Below are positions 26,588 to 37,159 of a DNA stretch of 38,388 bases, piece by piece. A program made the translations under genes and the position numbers. The notes beneath the pieces were generated by a model. The model saw nothing but the letters and a program-made list of their open reading frames with translations. It ran no database searches and was not told the origin of the DNA. Numbering within the stretch: position 1 is the stretch's first letter; every line of letters starts with the position of its first letter. Source of the stretch: Dehalococcoidia bacterium (GTDB lineage Bacteria; Chloroflexota; Dehalococcoidia; Dehalococcoidales; RBG-16-60-22); the NCBI GenBank assembly GCA_011174815.1, contig DUFF01000075.1, positions 1 to 38,388 of the forward strand. The letters run 5' to 3'.

Positions 26588-28044
26588 TAAACGAAGATAT
26601 TGGCTGCGAACTGGGCCAGTCCCATCGCATAGCCGGGAATGATACCCAGCAGCAGCACGCCCAGGCAACACAGCAACAGCGCCAGTCGCAGGGCTCCGGA
26701 GGAAGGCACCTTCTCTGCGGAGGCGGTCTCGCCCAGCCACATTACCTTTACCACGCGCAAGTAGTAGTAAGCGGAGATGACGCTGTTGATGACGGCGATT
26801 ATCACCAGCCAGAGAAGCCCATGCTGCACCGCGGCATTGAAGATATAGAACTTGGCCATGAAGCCGGCTGCCGGCGGCATACCAATCAGCGAGACAAGGC
26901 AGAGTGTCAGCGCCAGCGCCAGCAGCGGTGCCCGTTTCCCCATACCCGAGTAGTCGGCGATGAGGTCGCTGTCCAGCTTGTTGGAGATGGCGATGACGGC
27001 GATGAATGCGCCCAGGTTGGTGAAAGCGTAGCTGGTGAGGAAGAAGAGAACTCCGCTCTGCCCGAGGATGCTTATCCCCGATGCCATGCCCATGGCGGCC
27101 AGTCCGACCATGAGGTAGCCGGCCTGGGCGATGCTGGAGTACCCGAGCATACGCTTGATATTGGTCTGCGGTATGGCGGTGATGTTGCCGATGGTCATGC
27201 TGATGACGGCCAGCGAGGCGAAGATTAACCCCCAGTTCTGGCTCAGCCAGACGGGAATGCCGAAGGCGGAGAAGAAGACGCGCAGTATGATGGCGAAGCC
27301 GGCCGCTTTGCTGGCCACGGACAGGTAGGCGGTGATGGGGGTCGGGGCTCCCTCATAGACATCGGGCACCCACATCTGGAAGGGAACGGCGGCGATTTTG
27401 AAACCAAACCCCGCCACCAGCAGCACCACGCCCAGCAGCAGTCCAGGGCTGGCCAGAAGCGTCGTCTGGGGCAGTGCCTGCAGGACCTGGGCAATTTCTG
27501 AAAGCTGCGTTTTGCCGGTGAAGCCAAAGACCAGCGCCATGCCGTAGAGCAGCACCGCCGAGGCAATTGCCCCGAGCAGCAGGTACTTCAGTGATGCCTC
27601 GGTGGACTTGCTGTCTTTCAGGAAGCCGACTAGCGCGTAGAGGGAGATGCTGGTCAGCTCGAGGGCGATGTAGATGGCAATCAGGTTGGTGGTGGCGGCC
27701 ATCAGCATCATGCCCAGCGTGGCCAGGAGCACCAGGGCGTAATATTCGCCCTGAAAGCGAGAGAACTTGCTCACGTAGTCGGTGGAGGAGAGAATCACCA
27801 GAAAAGCAACGCCCAGAAAGAGCATCTTGAAGAAGAGGGCAAAATTGTCCACGGCCAGCATGTTGTTGAAGATAGCCGGGTAGCTGCCGCCCCACATTGC
27901 GATGGCCACGCCGCCCGAAATCACCAGCCCGGAGATGCTGACCTGCGCCAGCCACCGCTTCTGCTCGATGAATAAATCGAGCAGGATGACGATGGCCGCG
28001 GTGGCCAGCAGGGCTATCTCCGGTATGAACAGGGCCAGGTTCAA
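26584..28044 (-). CDS. nuoN: NADH-quinone oxidoreductase subunit N
   Basis: Proton-antiporter family protein, 486 aa, last gene of the nuo order; ALELTSISLYALVGFLKDSKSTEASLKYLLLGAIASAVLLYG. Confidence 0.95.
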   Translation of the reverse strand: MNLALFIPEIALLATAAIVILLDLFIEQKRWLAQVSISGLVISGGVAIAMWGGSYPAIFNNMLAVDNFALFFKMLFLGVAFLVILSSTDYVSKFSRFQGEYYALVLLATLGMMLMAATTNLIAIYIALELTSISLYALVGFLKDSKSTEASLKYLLLGAIASAVLLYGMALVFGFTGKTQLSEIAQVLQALPQTTLLASPGLLLGVVLLVAGFGFKIAAVPFQMWVPDVYEGAPTPITAYLSVASKAAGFAIILRVFFSAFGIPVWLSQNWGLIFASLAVISMTIGNITAIPQTNIKRMLGYSSIAQAGYLMVGLAAMGMASGISILGQSGVLFFLTSYAFTNLGAFIAVIAISNKLDSDLIADYSGMGKRAPLLALALTLCLVSLIGMPPAAGFMAKFYIFNAAVQHGLLWLVIIAVINSVISAYYYLRVVKVMWLGETASAEKVPSSGALRLALLLCCLGVLLLGIIPGYAMGLAQFAANIFVY

Positions 28045-28065
28045 TCTTCGCTCCTTGTCATCATT

Positions 28066-29562
28066 CTAACCGCCCAGCATTCCCGCAATCGGTGAAATCC
28101 CCAGCTTTATAATGTCGGTGATGATGGCCGGATAGATACCGACCAGCATTATCACCGCCACGAAAGCGAACATATATACTCTCTCTAGAACATCGGCGTC
28201 AGCCGTGCCGTCATACTGCTCCAGCGGCGGGCCGTAGAAAACGCGCTGCAGCATCCATAGTATGTAGCCGGCGGTAACCACCACGCCGAACACACCGAGT
28301 ATGGTGTAGACTTGGATTCCAGGCACAAGAGAGGACGAAAAGCTGCCGACGAATACTAGGAACTCGGCGGCGAAGCCGCTGGTGCTGGGAAGTCCCAGGG
28401 AGGCCAGCCCGGCGATGGAGAAGACCACGGTGATTATGGGCACCTGCCGTGCCAGGCCGCCCAGCTTTCTCAAGTCGCGCTCATGGGCGTTGTGCATCAC
28501 CAGACCCACCATGGCAAAGAGCAGCCCGGTGACCAGGCCGTGGCTGAACATCTGGAGGGCGGCGCCGACCAGGCTCACCTTGCCTAGGGCGAAGATGCCC
28601 AGCAGGACATAGCCCATGTGGCTGATGCTGCTGTATGCGATGAGCCGCTTGAAGTCGGTCTGGCGCATGGTAACCGCGGCCCCGTAGAGCACGCCGATAA
28701 TCGCCAGTATGACCAGGATAACGGCATATTGCTGAGCCACTGGCGGAAACATGGTGACGCAGAGTCGGATCATGCCGTAGCCACCCATCTTGATGAGCAC
28801 TCCGGCCAGCATGACGCTGACCGCCGTCGGCGCGTCGGTGTGGGCATCGGGCAGCCAGGTGTGGAACGGGAACACGGGCAGCTTGACGGCAAAGCCGATG
28901 AGTAGCAGCCAGAAGATAGGCGCTGCGGGCATTATCGATTGCACCAGCCCCAGCCCTCTCTGGCCTATCTCCACCATATTCAGGCTGCCGGTGCTGAAGT
29001 AAAGGCTCAGGATGCCGGCCAGCATGAAGGCGCTGCCGAAGAGCGTATATACCACGTACTTGATGGCTGAGTATTCTTTGCGTCCTGCCCCCCAGATATT
29101 TATCAGGAAGTACATCGGGATGACCTCTATCTCCCACATGATGAAGAAGAGCAGCAGGTCGAGGGAGAGGAAGACGCCGAGGATGCTCGTTTCCAGAAGC
29201 AGCAGCCAGGCGAAGTACTCGCGTACCCTCAAATGAATCTTCCAGGAGATGAGCACCGCCAGGAAACCGAGGAAGGCGGTGAGCACCATTAAAGGCAGGC
29301 TCAGGCCGTCCACTCCTAGGTGATAATAGGCGTTAATGGGGGCAATCCACAGCGCCCTTTCCTGGAACTGAATTAAACCGGCGGCTTCCGGCGAACGGTC
29401 AAACAGGGCGAAGAGGATGAGGGACAGGGCCAGCGGCACGAAGGTGAAAAGCGCCGCCGTCCACTTGATTACTCTGTCCCGGTTGCTCAGCACGAAGGCA
29501 ACAAGCACCGCACCCACCGCGGGCAGGAAGAGTATCGTTGTCAGATAGCCCGAACCCAGCAA
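28066..29562 (-). CDS. nuoM: NADH-quinone oxidoreductase subunit M
   Basis: FFIMWEIEVIPMYFLINIWGAGRKEYSAIKYVVYTLFGSAFML, FPFHTWLPDAHTDAPTAVSVMLAGVLIKMGGYG. Confidence 0.97.
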   Translation of the reverse strand: MLGSGYLTTILFLPAVGAVLVAFVLSNRDRVIKWTAALFTFVPLALSLILFALFDRSPEAAGLIQFQERALWIAPINAYYHLGVDGLSLPLMVLTAFLGFLAVLISWKIHLRVREYFAWLLLLETSILGVFLSLDLLLFFIMWEIEVIPMYFLINIWGAGRKEYSAIKYVVYTLFGSAFMLAGILSLYFSTGSLNMVEIGQRGLGLVQSIMPAAPIFWLLLIGFAVKLPVFPFHTWLPDAHTDAPTAVSVMLAGVLIKMGGYGMIRLCVTMFPPVAQQYAVILVILAIIGVLYGAAVTMRQTDFKRLIAYSSISHMGYVLLGIFALGKVSLVGAALQMFSHGLVTGLLFAMVGLVMHNAHERDLRKLGGLARQVPIITVVFSIAGLASLGLPSTSGFAAEFLVFVGSFSSSLVPGIQVYTILGVFGVVVTAGYILWMLQRVFYGPPLEQYDGTADADVLERVYMFAFVAVIMLVGIYPAIITDIIKLGISPIAGMLGG

Positions 29563-29577
29563 TGCTAACTCCTCTTT

Positions 29578-31491
29578 CTAACCAAAGAAGTAAATGACGA
29601 AGATAATCGCCAGTATACCGATGCCAATGAACAGGCCGTAAAGTTGCAGCTGTCCGGTCTGGGCGTGCCTGATGGCCCGGCCACTGACGATGGCGCCGCC
29701 AGCCACACCGTTGACCGCTCCGTCCACGACATGGTTATCGAACTGCTCAAAGCCGGCGAAAAGTCCTTTGAGCAGGGCATTTCTCACGATGATATTCTCA
29801 TATAGCTCGTCGAACCAGTATTTACGATAGAACAGCGTATAAAGCGGCTTGAACATGCTTCCGATGCGCTCCGGTGAAATCCACGACTTACGGTACATGG
29901 CGTAGGCGAGCAGAATTCCAGACCCCGCCAGTATCAGCGATATCCAGGGCAATGGCTGGGTGAAGGGATGGAAAAGGCCGGTGAAGAAACCGTGGGTCTC
30001 CCCGTGCCCCATGAAGGCGCCGAAATGCCCGGTCACGTTCCAGAGCCCGGATAATATTGACAGCGCCGCCAGAATCATCAGGGGTATGGTCATCACCCTG
30101 GGCGACTCGTGGGGCTGTCCGTGATGGCCCTCATGCCCGTGTGCACTTGGTTCGCCGCCCCGGTACTCCCCGCCGAAGGTCATGAAGACGGCACGGAACA
30201 TGTAGAAGGCGGTCATGAACACGGTAATCATCGCCAGATAGAAGAGCACAGGCTGGTGAGCAAAGGTATTGATTAAGATTTCGTCCTTGCTCCAGAAACC
30301 GGAGAGCGGCCAAATGCCGGAAATGCTCAGCGAGGCGATGACGAAGGTGAGATATGTCCAGGGCATATATTTGCGTAGGCCGCCCATCAGGCGCATGTCA
30401 AAGGTGCCGGTGGCGTGGTTCACGCTGCCTGCGCCTAGAAAGAGCAGCGCCTTGAAAAAGGCGTGGTTGAACAGGTGCCATATGCCGATGGCCACTCCGC
30501 CCGCGCCCAGCCCCAGCATCATGTAGCCTAGCTGGCTGATGGTGGAGTAGGCCAGCACGCGTTTGATATCGTTCATCACCAGCCCCATCGAGGCAGCGAA
30601 GATGGCGGTTATACCCCCGATGATGGCCACTGTGGTCAGGGCTTCCGTGGAGTGCTCGAAGAGGGGGAACATGCGGGCGACTAAAAAGACGCCGGCGGCC
30701 ACCATAGTGGCGGCATGAATTAAGGCGCTGACCGGCGTCGGGCCTTCCATAGCATCGGGCAGCCAGACGTGCAGCGGGAACTGGGCGGACTTGCCCACCG
30801 CGCCAGCGAAGATGCCGATGGCAGCCCAGGTGAGTGTGGTGCCCGCCAGTGCCCCGGCGATGGCCAGCTCGTGCAGCTCATAAATATCAAAGGTGCCCGT
30901 GTTCAGGTAGAGCAGCAGTATGCCGGCCAGGAAGCCGAAGTCGCCCAGCCGGGTGACGATGAAAGCCTTTTTGGCGGCATCGGCGGCGGATGGCTTGTGG
31001 AACCAGAAGCCTATTAGGAGATACGAACACAGCCCCACCATCTCCCAGAAGACGAACAGGAAGAGCAGATTGTCGGCCATCACCAGGCCTATCATCGAGG
31101 CGGTGAAGAGCGACATCCAGGCATAGTAGCGGTGGTAGCCGGGGTCGCCTTGCATATAGCCCTGCGAGTAAATCTGCACCATCAGGCTGACCACCGTGAC
31201 CACGATGAGCATCACCGCCGTCAGCGAGTCCATTATCAGGCCGAGGTGAATGGTCACCCCGTCCTCGATGACGGCCCAGGTTACGTCGGGGACGGGTATC
31301 TCGTGGTGGGGTGCCGCCATCACGGCAAAGAGCGCCCAGACGGAGAGGGCCAGCGAGCCGCCGATGGATAAAATGGTGATGTAGCCGGCCAATTTCGATT
31401 CCGCCCGGACGAAGGGGCGGACGAAAAAGCCGATGATGATAAAGGAGAAGAGCGGGAGCAGGAATATCAGCCAGATAAACTGGTGTGGCAT
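29578..31491 (-). CDS. nuoL: NADH-quinone oxidoreductase subunit L
   Basis: FVFWEMVGLCSYLLIGFWFHKPSAADAAKKAFIVTRLGDFGFL, HVWLPDAMEGPTPVSALIHAATMVAAGVFLVAR; 637 aa. Confidence 0.97.
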   Translation of the reverse strand: MPHQFIWLIFLLPLFSFIIIGFFVRPFVRAESKLAGYITILSIGGSLALSVWALFAVMAAPHHEIPVPDVTWAVIEDGVTIHLGLIMDSLTAVMLIVVTVVSLMVQIYSQGYMQGDPGYHRYYAWMSLFTASMIGLVMADNLLFLFVFWEMVGLCSYLLIGFWFHKPSAADAAKKAFIVTRLGDFGFLAGILLLYLNTGTFDIYELHELAIAGALAGTTLTWAAIGIFAGAVGKSAQFPLHVWLPDAMEGPTPVSALIHAATMVAAGVFLVARMFPLFEHSTEALTTVAIIGGITAIFAASMGLVMNDIKRVLAYSTISQLGYMMLGLGAGGVAIGIWHLFNHAFFKALLFLGAGSVNHATGTFDMRLMGGLRKYMPWTYLTFVIASLSISGIWPLSGFWSKDEILINTFAHQPVLFYLAMITVFMTAFYMFRAVFMTFGGEYRGGEPSAHGHEGHHGQPHESPRVMTIPLMILAALSILSGLWNVTGHFGAFMGHGETHGFFTGLFHPFTQPLPWISLILAGSGILLAYAMYRKSWISPERIGSMFKPLYTLFYRKYWFDELYENIIVRNALLKGLFAGFEQFDNHVVDGAVNGVAGGAIVSGRAIRHAQTGQLQLYGLFIGIGILAIIFVIYFFG

Positions 31492-31685
31492 TATAGCTTC
31501 CTCAATACGTCCCGAATCACGTGTTCTTTGTCCTTCGGCACCAGGATGGAGTACTCGGCGGACTCCTGGCCTATCGGCAGGCCAGAAACCGGTAGAATGC
31601 GGGCAGGAACTCCCTCTCCCTCAAATAGTTCCTTCCACATCTCGGCGACCATCAGGCTCCTGGCTTTCTTTACTTCAACCCACAT
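31491..31685 (-). CDS. Small DUF2007-like protein inside nuo operon
   Basis: MWVEVKKARSLMVAEMWKELFEGEGVPARILPVSGLPIGQESAEYSILVPKDKEHVIRDVLRKL; stop overlaps the nuoL ATG (TAATG). Confidence 0.7.
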   Translation of the reverse strand: MWVEVKKARSLMVAEMWKELFEGEGVPARILPVSGLPIGQESAEYSILVPKDKEHVIRDVLRKL

Positions 31686-31689
31686 ATCG

Positions 31690-32001
31690 TTACCACTTCA
31701 GCAAATTTATTTTACTCACGTCTATATCTTCCAGGCCGCGGTAGATGGCGAAGATAATGGCCAGTCCCACGGCCACCTCGGCCGCAGCTACCACGATGAC
31801 GAAGATGGCGAAGACCTGTCCGGTGAGCATGGCCGGCACCACGTAGCGGGAGAAGGCCACTAGGGTGATGTTGACTGCGTTGAGCATCAGCTCGACGCAC
31901 ATCAGGATGATGACCGCGTTGCGCTTTGCCAGCACGCCGTAAAGCCCGATGGAGAACAGGACGGCGGACAGTATTAGATAATGCTGCAGGCCTATCACCA
32001 T
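31690..32001 (-). CDS. nuoK: NADH-quinone oxidoreductase subunit K
   Basis: [52 protein letters not shown] at 32001 chosen over the track start at 32100. Confidence 0.96.
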   Translation of the reverse strand: MVIGLQHYLILSAVLFSIGLYGVLAKRNAVIILMCVELMLNAVNITLVAFSRYVVPAMLTGQVFAIFVIVVAAAEVAVGLAIIFAIYRGLEDIDVSKINLLKW

Positions 32002-32005
32002 TAGC

Positions 32006-32494
32006 TTACTTCTCCCTCGCCAGAACAATCGCGCCCAGAATGGCGGAAAGTAATAATACCGCGGCGATTTCCACCGGCAGAAGATAGCCGCCCTCGCCAA
32101 AGAGACTGTTGGCCAGCGCGGAGGTGGTCGGTGCCGTTGGTGGTGTGCCTGATATCTGCCACGGCGTGTTGATCAACGTCAGTATCAGCACTTCCAGAAA
32201 CAGGACGGCGACAATGGCCGCCGGTATCTGAAAACGGCTGTTCGGGCTGCCCCGCTGTACTTCTCGGGTCATCATGATGGCCAGGATTATAAGCACCGAA
32301 ATGGCACCTACGTAGACCAGTATCTGGACGGCGGCCAGAAAATCGGCGCTGAGGGTGATGTAGAGCCCGGCCACCATGAGGAAGCACAGTATCAGTGAGA
32401 GCGCCGCCCGGAAGACATTGCGCAGCAGTACCACGCCCAGCGCCGCGATGACCGCCACCGCCGCCAGGAGCCAGAAAGCGATAGCCAGTGCCAT
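32006..32494 (-). CDS. nuoJ: NADH-quinone oxidoreductase subunit J
   Basis: [51 protein letters not shown]. Confidence 0.96.
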   Translation of the reverse strand: MALAIAFWLLAAVAVIAALGVVLLRNVFRAALSLILCFLMVAGLYITLSADFLAAVQILVYVGAISVLIILAIMMTREVQRGSPNSRFQIPAAIVAVLFLEVLILTLINTPWQISGTPPTAPTTSALANSLFGEGGYLLPVEIAAVLLLSAILGAIVLAREK

Positions 32495-32991
32495 CAGCGT
32501 TTCTCCGTTACCTTCTCCACGAGCATGGTCTGCTCGGGCAGTTCTTTCGCTTTATCCGGGTAGAAATAGCCGCTGACCTTTCTCTCCGGCCTATCCAGCA
32601 TGTCCTCTTTACCCTGCACCAGTTCGCCACGGCGGTACTTGGCACATTCATACGCGTGGCTGAAGTAAAGCGCTTCATACGGGCAGGCTTCTACGCACAG
32701 GCCGCACTGGATGCAGTAGCCGGTATCCACCTGGTATTTATCCACAACGTATTTGTTCTCGGTCATATCGGTCGAGGTGACGATTTCAATGGCGCCCTGC
32801 GGGCAGGTCTTGGCGCAGGTGCCGCAGCCGGTACATTTTTCCCGGTTCCAGACAAGCTCATTGCCCCGGAACCGCCGTGAGATGTTGAGCCGCTGCTCCG
32901 GGTACTGGTTGACCGTGGGGTGGCGGAGCAGGTGCCTGATGGTTACCGTCAGGCCCTTGGCGATGCCAATGCCATACCGTTCAAACTTCAA
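32494..32991 (-). CDS. nuoI: NADH-quinone oxidoreductase subunit I (2[4Fe-4S])
   Basis: CTGCGTCAKTCPQGAI and CIQCGLCVEACPYEAL motifs; position between nuoH and nuoJ. Confidence 0.96.
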   Translation of the reverse strand: MKFERYGIGIAKGLTVTIRHLLRHPTVNQYPEQRLNISRRFRGNELVWNREKCTGCGTCAKTCPQGAIEIVTSTDMTENKYVVDKYQVDTGYCIQCGLCVEACPYEALYFSHAYECAKYRRGELVQGKEDMLDRPERKVSGYFYPDKAKELPEQTMLVEKVTEKR

Positions 32992-34108
32992 TTCTGCCCC
33001 ATCCTAACCGGAAGAAAAATCTTGACCATATGAGGATAATGATCGCCATGACGGCGAAGTTGACGATAATCATTGCCCATATCAATTGCGTGGGCCAGTC
33101 GGCCAGCACCTGCAGGGCGGTGATAAACAGGTTGAGCAGTGACATGGGTAAGAGGAATTTCCAGGCGAAGGCCATTAATTGGTCGATTCTGATTCTGGGC
33201 AGCGTGGTACGCGTCCAGACCATGGCGAAGAAGACGAGCATCACCTTGACGATAAACCAGAGCCACGGCGGCAGCAGCGGACCTCTCCAGCCGCCGAGGA
33301 AGAGGGTGGTGATGATGGCGGAGATGGCCACCGCCTCGGCGTACTCCACCAGATAGAACATGGCGAACTTCATGCCCGAGTACTCGGTGTGGAAGCCGGC
33401 GACGATTTCGGAATCGGCTTCCATGAGGTCGAACGGGCTGCGGTTGATCTCGGCGCAGCCGGCGGTGAAGAAGAGCAGGAAGCCGAGCGGCTGGAGCAGG
33501 ATGAACGGGATGTCCTGCGCCACCACCATCTGGTTCAGCGATAGCGAGCCGGCAATCAATACCACGCCGACGATGGCCAGCACCAGCGGGATTTCATAGC
33601 TGACGACGGCGGCCACGTTGCGCATGGCGCCGAGCAGGGAGTACTTGTTGCTTGACCCCCACCCGGCCATAAAGATGCCCACCGTGGACACCGAGCTGAT
33701 GGCCACCACGTAGAGGATGCCGATGTTGAGGTCGGCGAGCAGGGCGCCGTTTTCAAACGGTATCACGGCGAATATCATCAGCGCCGGGGCAAAGGCGATA
33801 ACCGGCGCCAGCCAGTGAACAATTTTATCGGCAGCAACCGGGACAATGTTTTCTTTCAGCAGCACTTTGATGGCGTCGGCCACGGGCTGCAGGAGGCCGA
33901 AAGGACCGGTGCGGTTGGGCCCGAGGCGGGACTGCATCCGGCCCATCCCCCTGCGTTCTATATAGATGACGCCCATCACCATGGTCAGGACAAAGCCGAT
34001 GACGACCACGGTGAAGAAGAGCCAGTGCCACCAGAACCCTCCGGGCCAGTCCGGAGGGATGGCCTGAAATTTGACCAGGTTATAGATGCTAAGCTCTCCT
34101 GTTGCCAT
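32981..34108 (-). CDS. nuoH: NADH-quinone oxidoreductase subunit H
   Basis: [77 protein letters not shown]. Confidence 0.98.
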   Translation of the reverse strand: MATGELSIYNLVKFQAIPPDWPGGFWWHWLFFTVVVIGFVLTMVMGVIYIERRGMGRMQSRLGPNRTGPFGLLQPVADAIKVLLKENIVPVAADKIVHWLAPVIAFAPALMIFAVIPFENGALLADLNIGILYVVAISSVSTVGIFMAGWGSSNKYSLLGAMRNVAAVVSYEIPLVLAIVGVVLIAGSLSLNQMVVAQDIPFILLQPLGFLLFFTAGCAEINRSPFDLMEADSEIVAGFHTEYSGMKFAMFYLVEYAEAVAISAIITTLFLGGWRGPLLPPWLWFIVKVMLVFFAMVWTRTTLPRIRIDQLMAFAWKFLLPMSLLNLFITALQVLADWPTQLIWAMIIVNFAVMAIIILIWSRFFFRLGWGRIEV

Positions 34109-35211
34109 TATCGGTCAATCTCACCCACGGTGATATCGATGCTGCCGAAGATAATAATCAAATCGGCCACCTTCCAGCCGCGCACCATATCGCGTAGCGC
34201 CGTCAGGTTTATCAGGCTCGGCGGACGGATATGGCAGCGGTAGGGAGCGATGGAATTATCGGAGACCAGATAGAAGCCTAGTTCGCCTTTCGGCGCCTCA
34301 ATGCGGGCGTAGGCTTCCCCGGTTGGTGGCCGGATAAGCTGGGGCAGCTCAGCCCGAACGGGGCCGGACGGGAGCTGCTCCATTGCCTGCCGGATGATGC
34401 GCAGGCTCTGCCGCATCTCCTCCACCCTCTGGCGGTAGCGGTCGTAGCAGTCGCCGGTTGCCTGTGTCGGGATATCGAAATCAAATCGGTCGTAGATGGA
34501 GTAGGGGTCAGCTTTGCGGATATCCCAGTTCACACCGCTGGCGCGCAGTACCGGGCCGCTGACGGAGCAATTTATCGCCTGCTCTCCAGTCAGAATGCCG
34601 ACGCCCTTGGCGCGGGCAATCAATATTTCGTTCTGCATCAGTAAACGGTCATACTCATCCATAAAGCGTGGCATCATGTCCATGAACTTGCGCAGAGCGG
34701 GCATGAACTCCTCGGGCAGGTCCTGACTGACACCGCCCGCCCGCATATAGTTGTAGGTGAGCCGCTGGCCGCTGACCATTTCGAAGAGGTCAACGATTCT
34801 CTCACGCTCCCGGAACATATAAAGGAATGGGGTGAAATAAGCACCGCAATCGTTCAAAAAGGCACCGACGGCAATCAATAGAGCCGCAATGCGCTGTAGT
34901 TCCGCCATAATCACCCGTATGTACTCGGCGCGCTCCGGTACCTTGATGCCTGCCAGCTTCTCCACGGCCAGGCAGTAGGCGAGGTTGTTGCTCATCGATG
35001 AGATATAGTCGAGCCGGTCAGTGAGTGGGGTGATGCCGGTGTAGGTCCTCTGTTCGGCCAGCTTCTCTATGCCACGGTGCAGGTAGCCGAACACCGGCTC
35101 AATATCGATCACCACCTCGCCGTCGAGCGTCGCCCGCATGCGGAACACGCCGTGGGTGCTGGGGTGCACCGGGCCCATATTAAGCACAAAGGGTTCGGTT
35201 CGTACTGCCAT
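34108..35211 (-). CDS. nuoD: NADH-quinone oxidoreductase subunit D
   Basis: [61 protein letters not shown]-terminal DITVGEIDR. Confidence 0.98.
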   Translation of the reverse strand: MAVRTEPFVLNMGPVHPSTHGVFRMRATLDGEVVIDIEPVFGYLHRGIEKLAEQRTYTGITPLTDRLDYISSMSNNLAYCLAVEKLAGIKVPERAEYIRVIMAELQRIAALLIAVGAFLNDCGAYFTPFLYMFRERERIVDLFEMVSGQRLTYNYMRAGGVSQDLPEEFMPALRKFMDMMPRFMDEYDRLLMQNEILIARAKGVGILTGEQAINCSVSGPVLRASGVNWDIRKADPYSIYDRFDFDIPTQATGDCYDRYRQRVEEMRQSLRIIRQAMEQLPSGPVRAELPQLIRPPTGEAYARIEAPKGELGFYLVSDNSIAPYRCHIRPPSLINLTALRDMVRGWKVADLIIIFGSIDITVGEIDR

Positions 35212-35652
35212 TTATATAAAATCCTTCCGCAGGGGATGTCCCGCAAAGCCCTCCCAGAGGAAGATACGCTTCATGTTGGGATGGTCTTCGAACTTGATGC
35301 CGAAAAGGTCAAATATTTCTCTCTCCTGAAGGTCAGCCCCCTGCCACAGCCCCACTACCGAGGGCAAAACGGGGTTCTCCCGGTCGTAACATCGGGCTTT
35401 GATGGTCAGGCTGTGGTTGTGCTCTAGGGAACTGAGCCAGTAGACGACCTCAAAGTGGTCATAATAATCGACGGCGGTGACGAAATTTAGGAAATCCAGG
35501 TCCAGGCCTTCGGTATCTCTGAGGAAACGGGCTGCATCAAGAAGAAAGTTCCCCTTTACCACCAGGTTATCCTGGCTGGACTCGACCACGCTACCAGGGA
35601 ACTTCTCTTCTATTTTACTGGCGACGTCCTTACCGGAAAGGGGAATCGTCAT
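35212..35652 (-). CDS. nuoC: NADH-quinone oxidoreductase subunit C
   Basis: [35 protein letters not shown]...[47 protein letters not shown]. Confidence 0.96.
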   Translation of the reverse strand: MTIPLSGKDVASKIEEKFPGSVVESSQDNLVVKGNFLLDAARFLRDTEGLDLDFLNFVTAVDYYDHFEVVYWLSSLEHNHSLTIKARCYDRENPVLPSVVGLWQGADLQEREIFDLFGIKFEDHPNMKRIFLWEGFAGHPLRKDFI

Positions 35653-36266
35653 CTTTCGAGCAACTTTCTCACATCGATGTTTTTACGTCGCGCGATTTTC
35701 TGCTGCAACATCTGTATCCCGTATATCAGGGCTTCGGGGCGGGGAGGGCAGCCCGGGACATATACGTCCACCGGGATGATGCGGTTATAGCCGGGCACCA
35801 CCGCGTACTCCGCCGAGGCGAAGATGCCGCCGCTGATAGCGCAGGCGCCCATGGCGATGACCCATTTTGGCTCCGCCATCTGGTTGTAGATGCGCCTCAC
35901 ATTCGGTGCCATCTTCCAGGTCAGGGTGCCGGCGGTAATCATCAGATCGGCCTGGCGGGGCGAGGCTCGCAGTATCTCCATGCCGAAACGCGCCAGGTCA
36001 AAGCGCGGGCCATTGGCGGCAATCATCTCGAAGGCACAGCAGGCGGGAAAGCATATCGCCGTCCAGAGCGATGAGCGCCGTCCCCAGTTAATCAGCGCAT
36101 CTACTGTGGTCAGCAGGATATTCTGCTCCAGCTTTTCGTCAAGCCAGCGGTCAGGGTCAGGAATCGGTTCCTGGCTGTTCGCCTTAAGGTCTTCAATAAC
36201 CTGACCCTCTTCGCGGTCCAGCTCGATATCGGAATAGATATATTTCCCGGCAGGCTTTATTTCCAT
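35649..36266 (-). CDS. nuoB: NADH-quinone oxidoreductase subunit B
   Basis: [74 protein letters not shown] at 36266 (MEIKPAG) chosen over the track start at 36485, which overlaps nuoA. Confidence 0.97.
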   Translation of the reverse strand: MEIKPAGKYIYSDIELDREEGQVIEDLKANSQEPIPDPDRWLDEKLEQNILLTTVDALINWGRRSSLWTAICFPACCAFEMIAANGPRFDLARFGMEILRASPRQADLMITAGTLTWKMAPNVRRIYNQMAEPKWVIAMGACAISGGIFASAEYAVVPGYNRIIPVDVYVPGCPPRPEALIYGIQMLQQKIARRKNIDVRKLLER

Positions 36267-36628
36267 TCCAGAACCTTCTTCTTCCAGGCATAAAGGTAGC
36301 CGACCAGAATAATGGCCACTAGGATCAATATGGCGATGAAGCTGGCCATACCCAGGGCTCTCAGATTGACCGCCCAGGGATACAGGAAGACCACCAGCAC
36401 ATCGAGGGCCAGAAATATCAGGGCATAAAAATAATAGTGAAAGTTGAACTGGATCCATGTTTTGCCGATGGTTTCCATGCCGCATTCAAAGATGGAATTC
36501 TTGATGGGGTTGGGGTTATGGGGAACGATTTTAAGAAATCTGAGGGCGATGGGAATAACTACCATGAAAAGAGTGAAAAGAACAGCTGCGATGAGAAACA
36601 GTCCAATGTAGCCGTAGTTCGTGAGCAA
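36257..36628 (-). CDS. nuoA: NADH-quinone oxidoreductase subunit A
   Basis: [52 protein letters not shown] start. Confidence 0.96.
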   Translation of the reverse strand: MLTNYGYIGLFLIAAVLFTLFMVVIPIALRFLKIVPHNPNPIKNSIFECGMETIGKTWIQFNFHYYFYALIFLALDVLVVFLYPWAVNLRALGMASFIAILILVAIILVGYLYAWKKKVLEWK

Positions 36629-36663
36629 CTACCTGCCTCGCTAAGCAAAAAATATATCGTCGT

Positions 36664-36692
36664 AGTATATCATAATCGTTTTTTCAAGGCAA
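36664..36692 (-). promoter_or_regulatory. Putative nuo operon promoter
   Basis: Minus strand TTGCCT (36687-36692) - 17 nt - TATACT (36664-36669), 36 nt before nuoA. Confidence 0.5.
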
Positions 36693-36716
36693 GTTACTTC
36701 CAGAAGGGTTTTATGG

Positions 36717-36974
36717 CTAACTGCGGAAGATTAAGAGAGCCACGGCCGTAATGGAGCTGATGAAGGAGGCGATGGCGGAGCCGGTAAAGACCTGCACCAG
36801 AATATTTCTGATCATCTCAAGTGTCTCGTAGGGCCAGTTCAGACGCTCTATAAGGAAATTAAACCAGCCTTGACCGACCATAAATGTGATAATCGTTAGA
36901 AAAGCGGAGATGAAGAAGACATAAAGTATTACTTTCAGCAGGATATTTCCCGTATCTTTAGCCTCATCCGCCAT
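36717..36974 (-). CDS. Small membrane protein of unknown function
   Basis: MADEAKDTGNILLKVILYVFFISAFLTIITFMVGQGWFNFL...FTGSAIASFISSITAVALLIFRS; two hydrophobic segments; consensus promoter directly upstream. ATG at 36974 preferred over the track start at 37016. Confidence 0.6.
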   Translation of the reverse strand: MADEAKDTGNILLKVILYVFFISAFLTIITFMVGQGWFNFLIERLNWPYETLEMIRNILVQVFTGSAIASFISSITAVALLIFRS

Positions 36975-37002
36975 GTCCGTTTCCCAATGAGAGCGTAAAC
37001 GA

Positions 37003-37031
37003 AGTATAAAACGCATTTCATACTATGTCAA
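37003..37031 (-). promoter_or_regulatory. Promoter of small membrane protein gene
   Basis: Minus strand TTGACA (37026-37031) - 17 nt - TATACT (37003-37008). Confidence 0.65.
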
Positions 37032-37159
37032 CAGTAGCTGAACAGGAAATAAGTGTGAGCGCCTGCGTTCGTTTCAATTGACATCGTGGTAACTCCTTTT
37101 GTAAACTGACTTCGTCCAAGCATAACCCGTCGGCACTTTCCATAGGGAGTAATACAACC

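Noticed and set aside
28481-29137. 218-aa minus-strand ORF and the 200-aa ORF at 27353-27955
   Set aside because: Alternate frames inside nuoM and nuoN; His/Arg/Gly-rich low-complexity translations typical of shadow ORFs in GC-rich genes.
35649-36485. N-terminally extended NuoB (278 aa)
   Set aside because: The extra 73 residues overlap nuoA out of frame and do not resemble NuoB; ATG at 36266 gives a normal NuoB.
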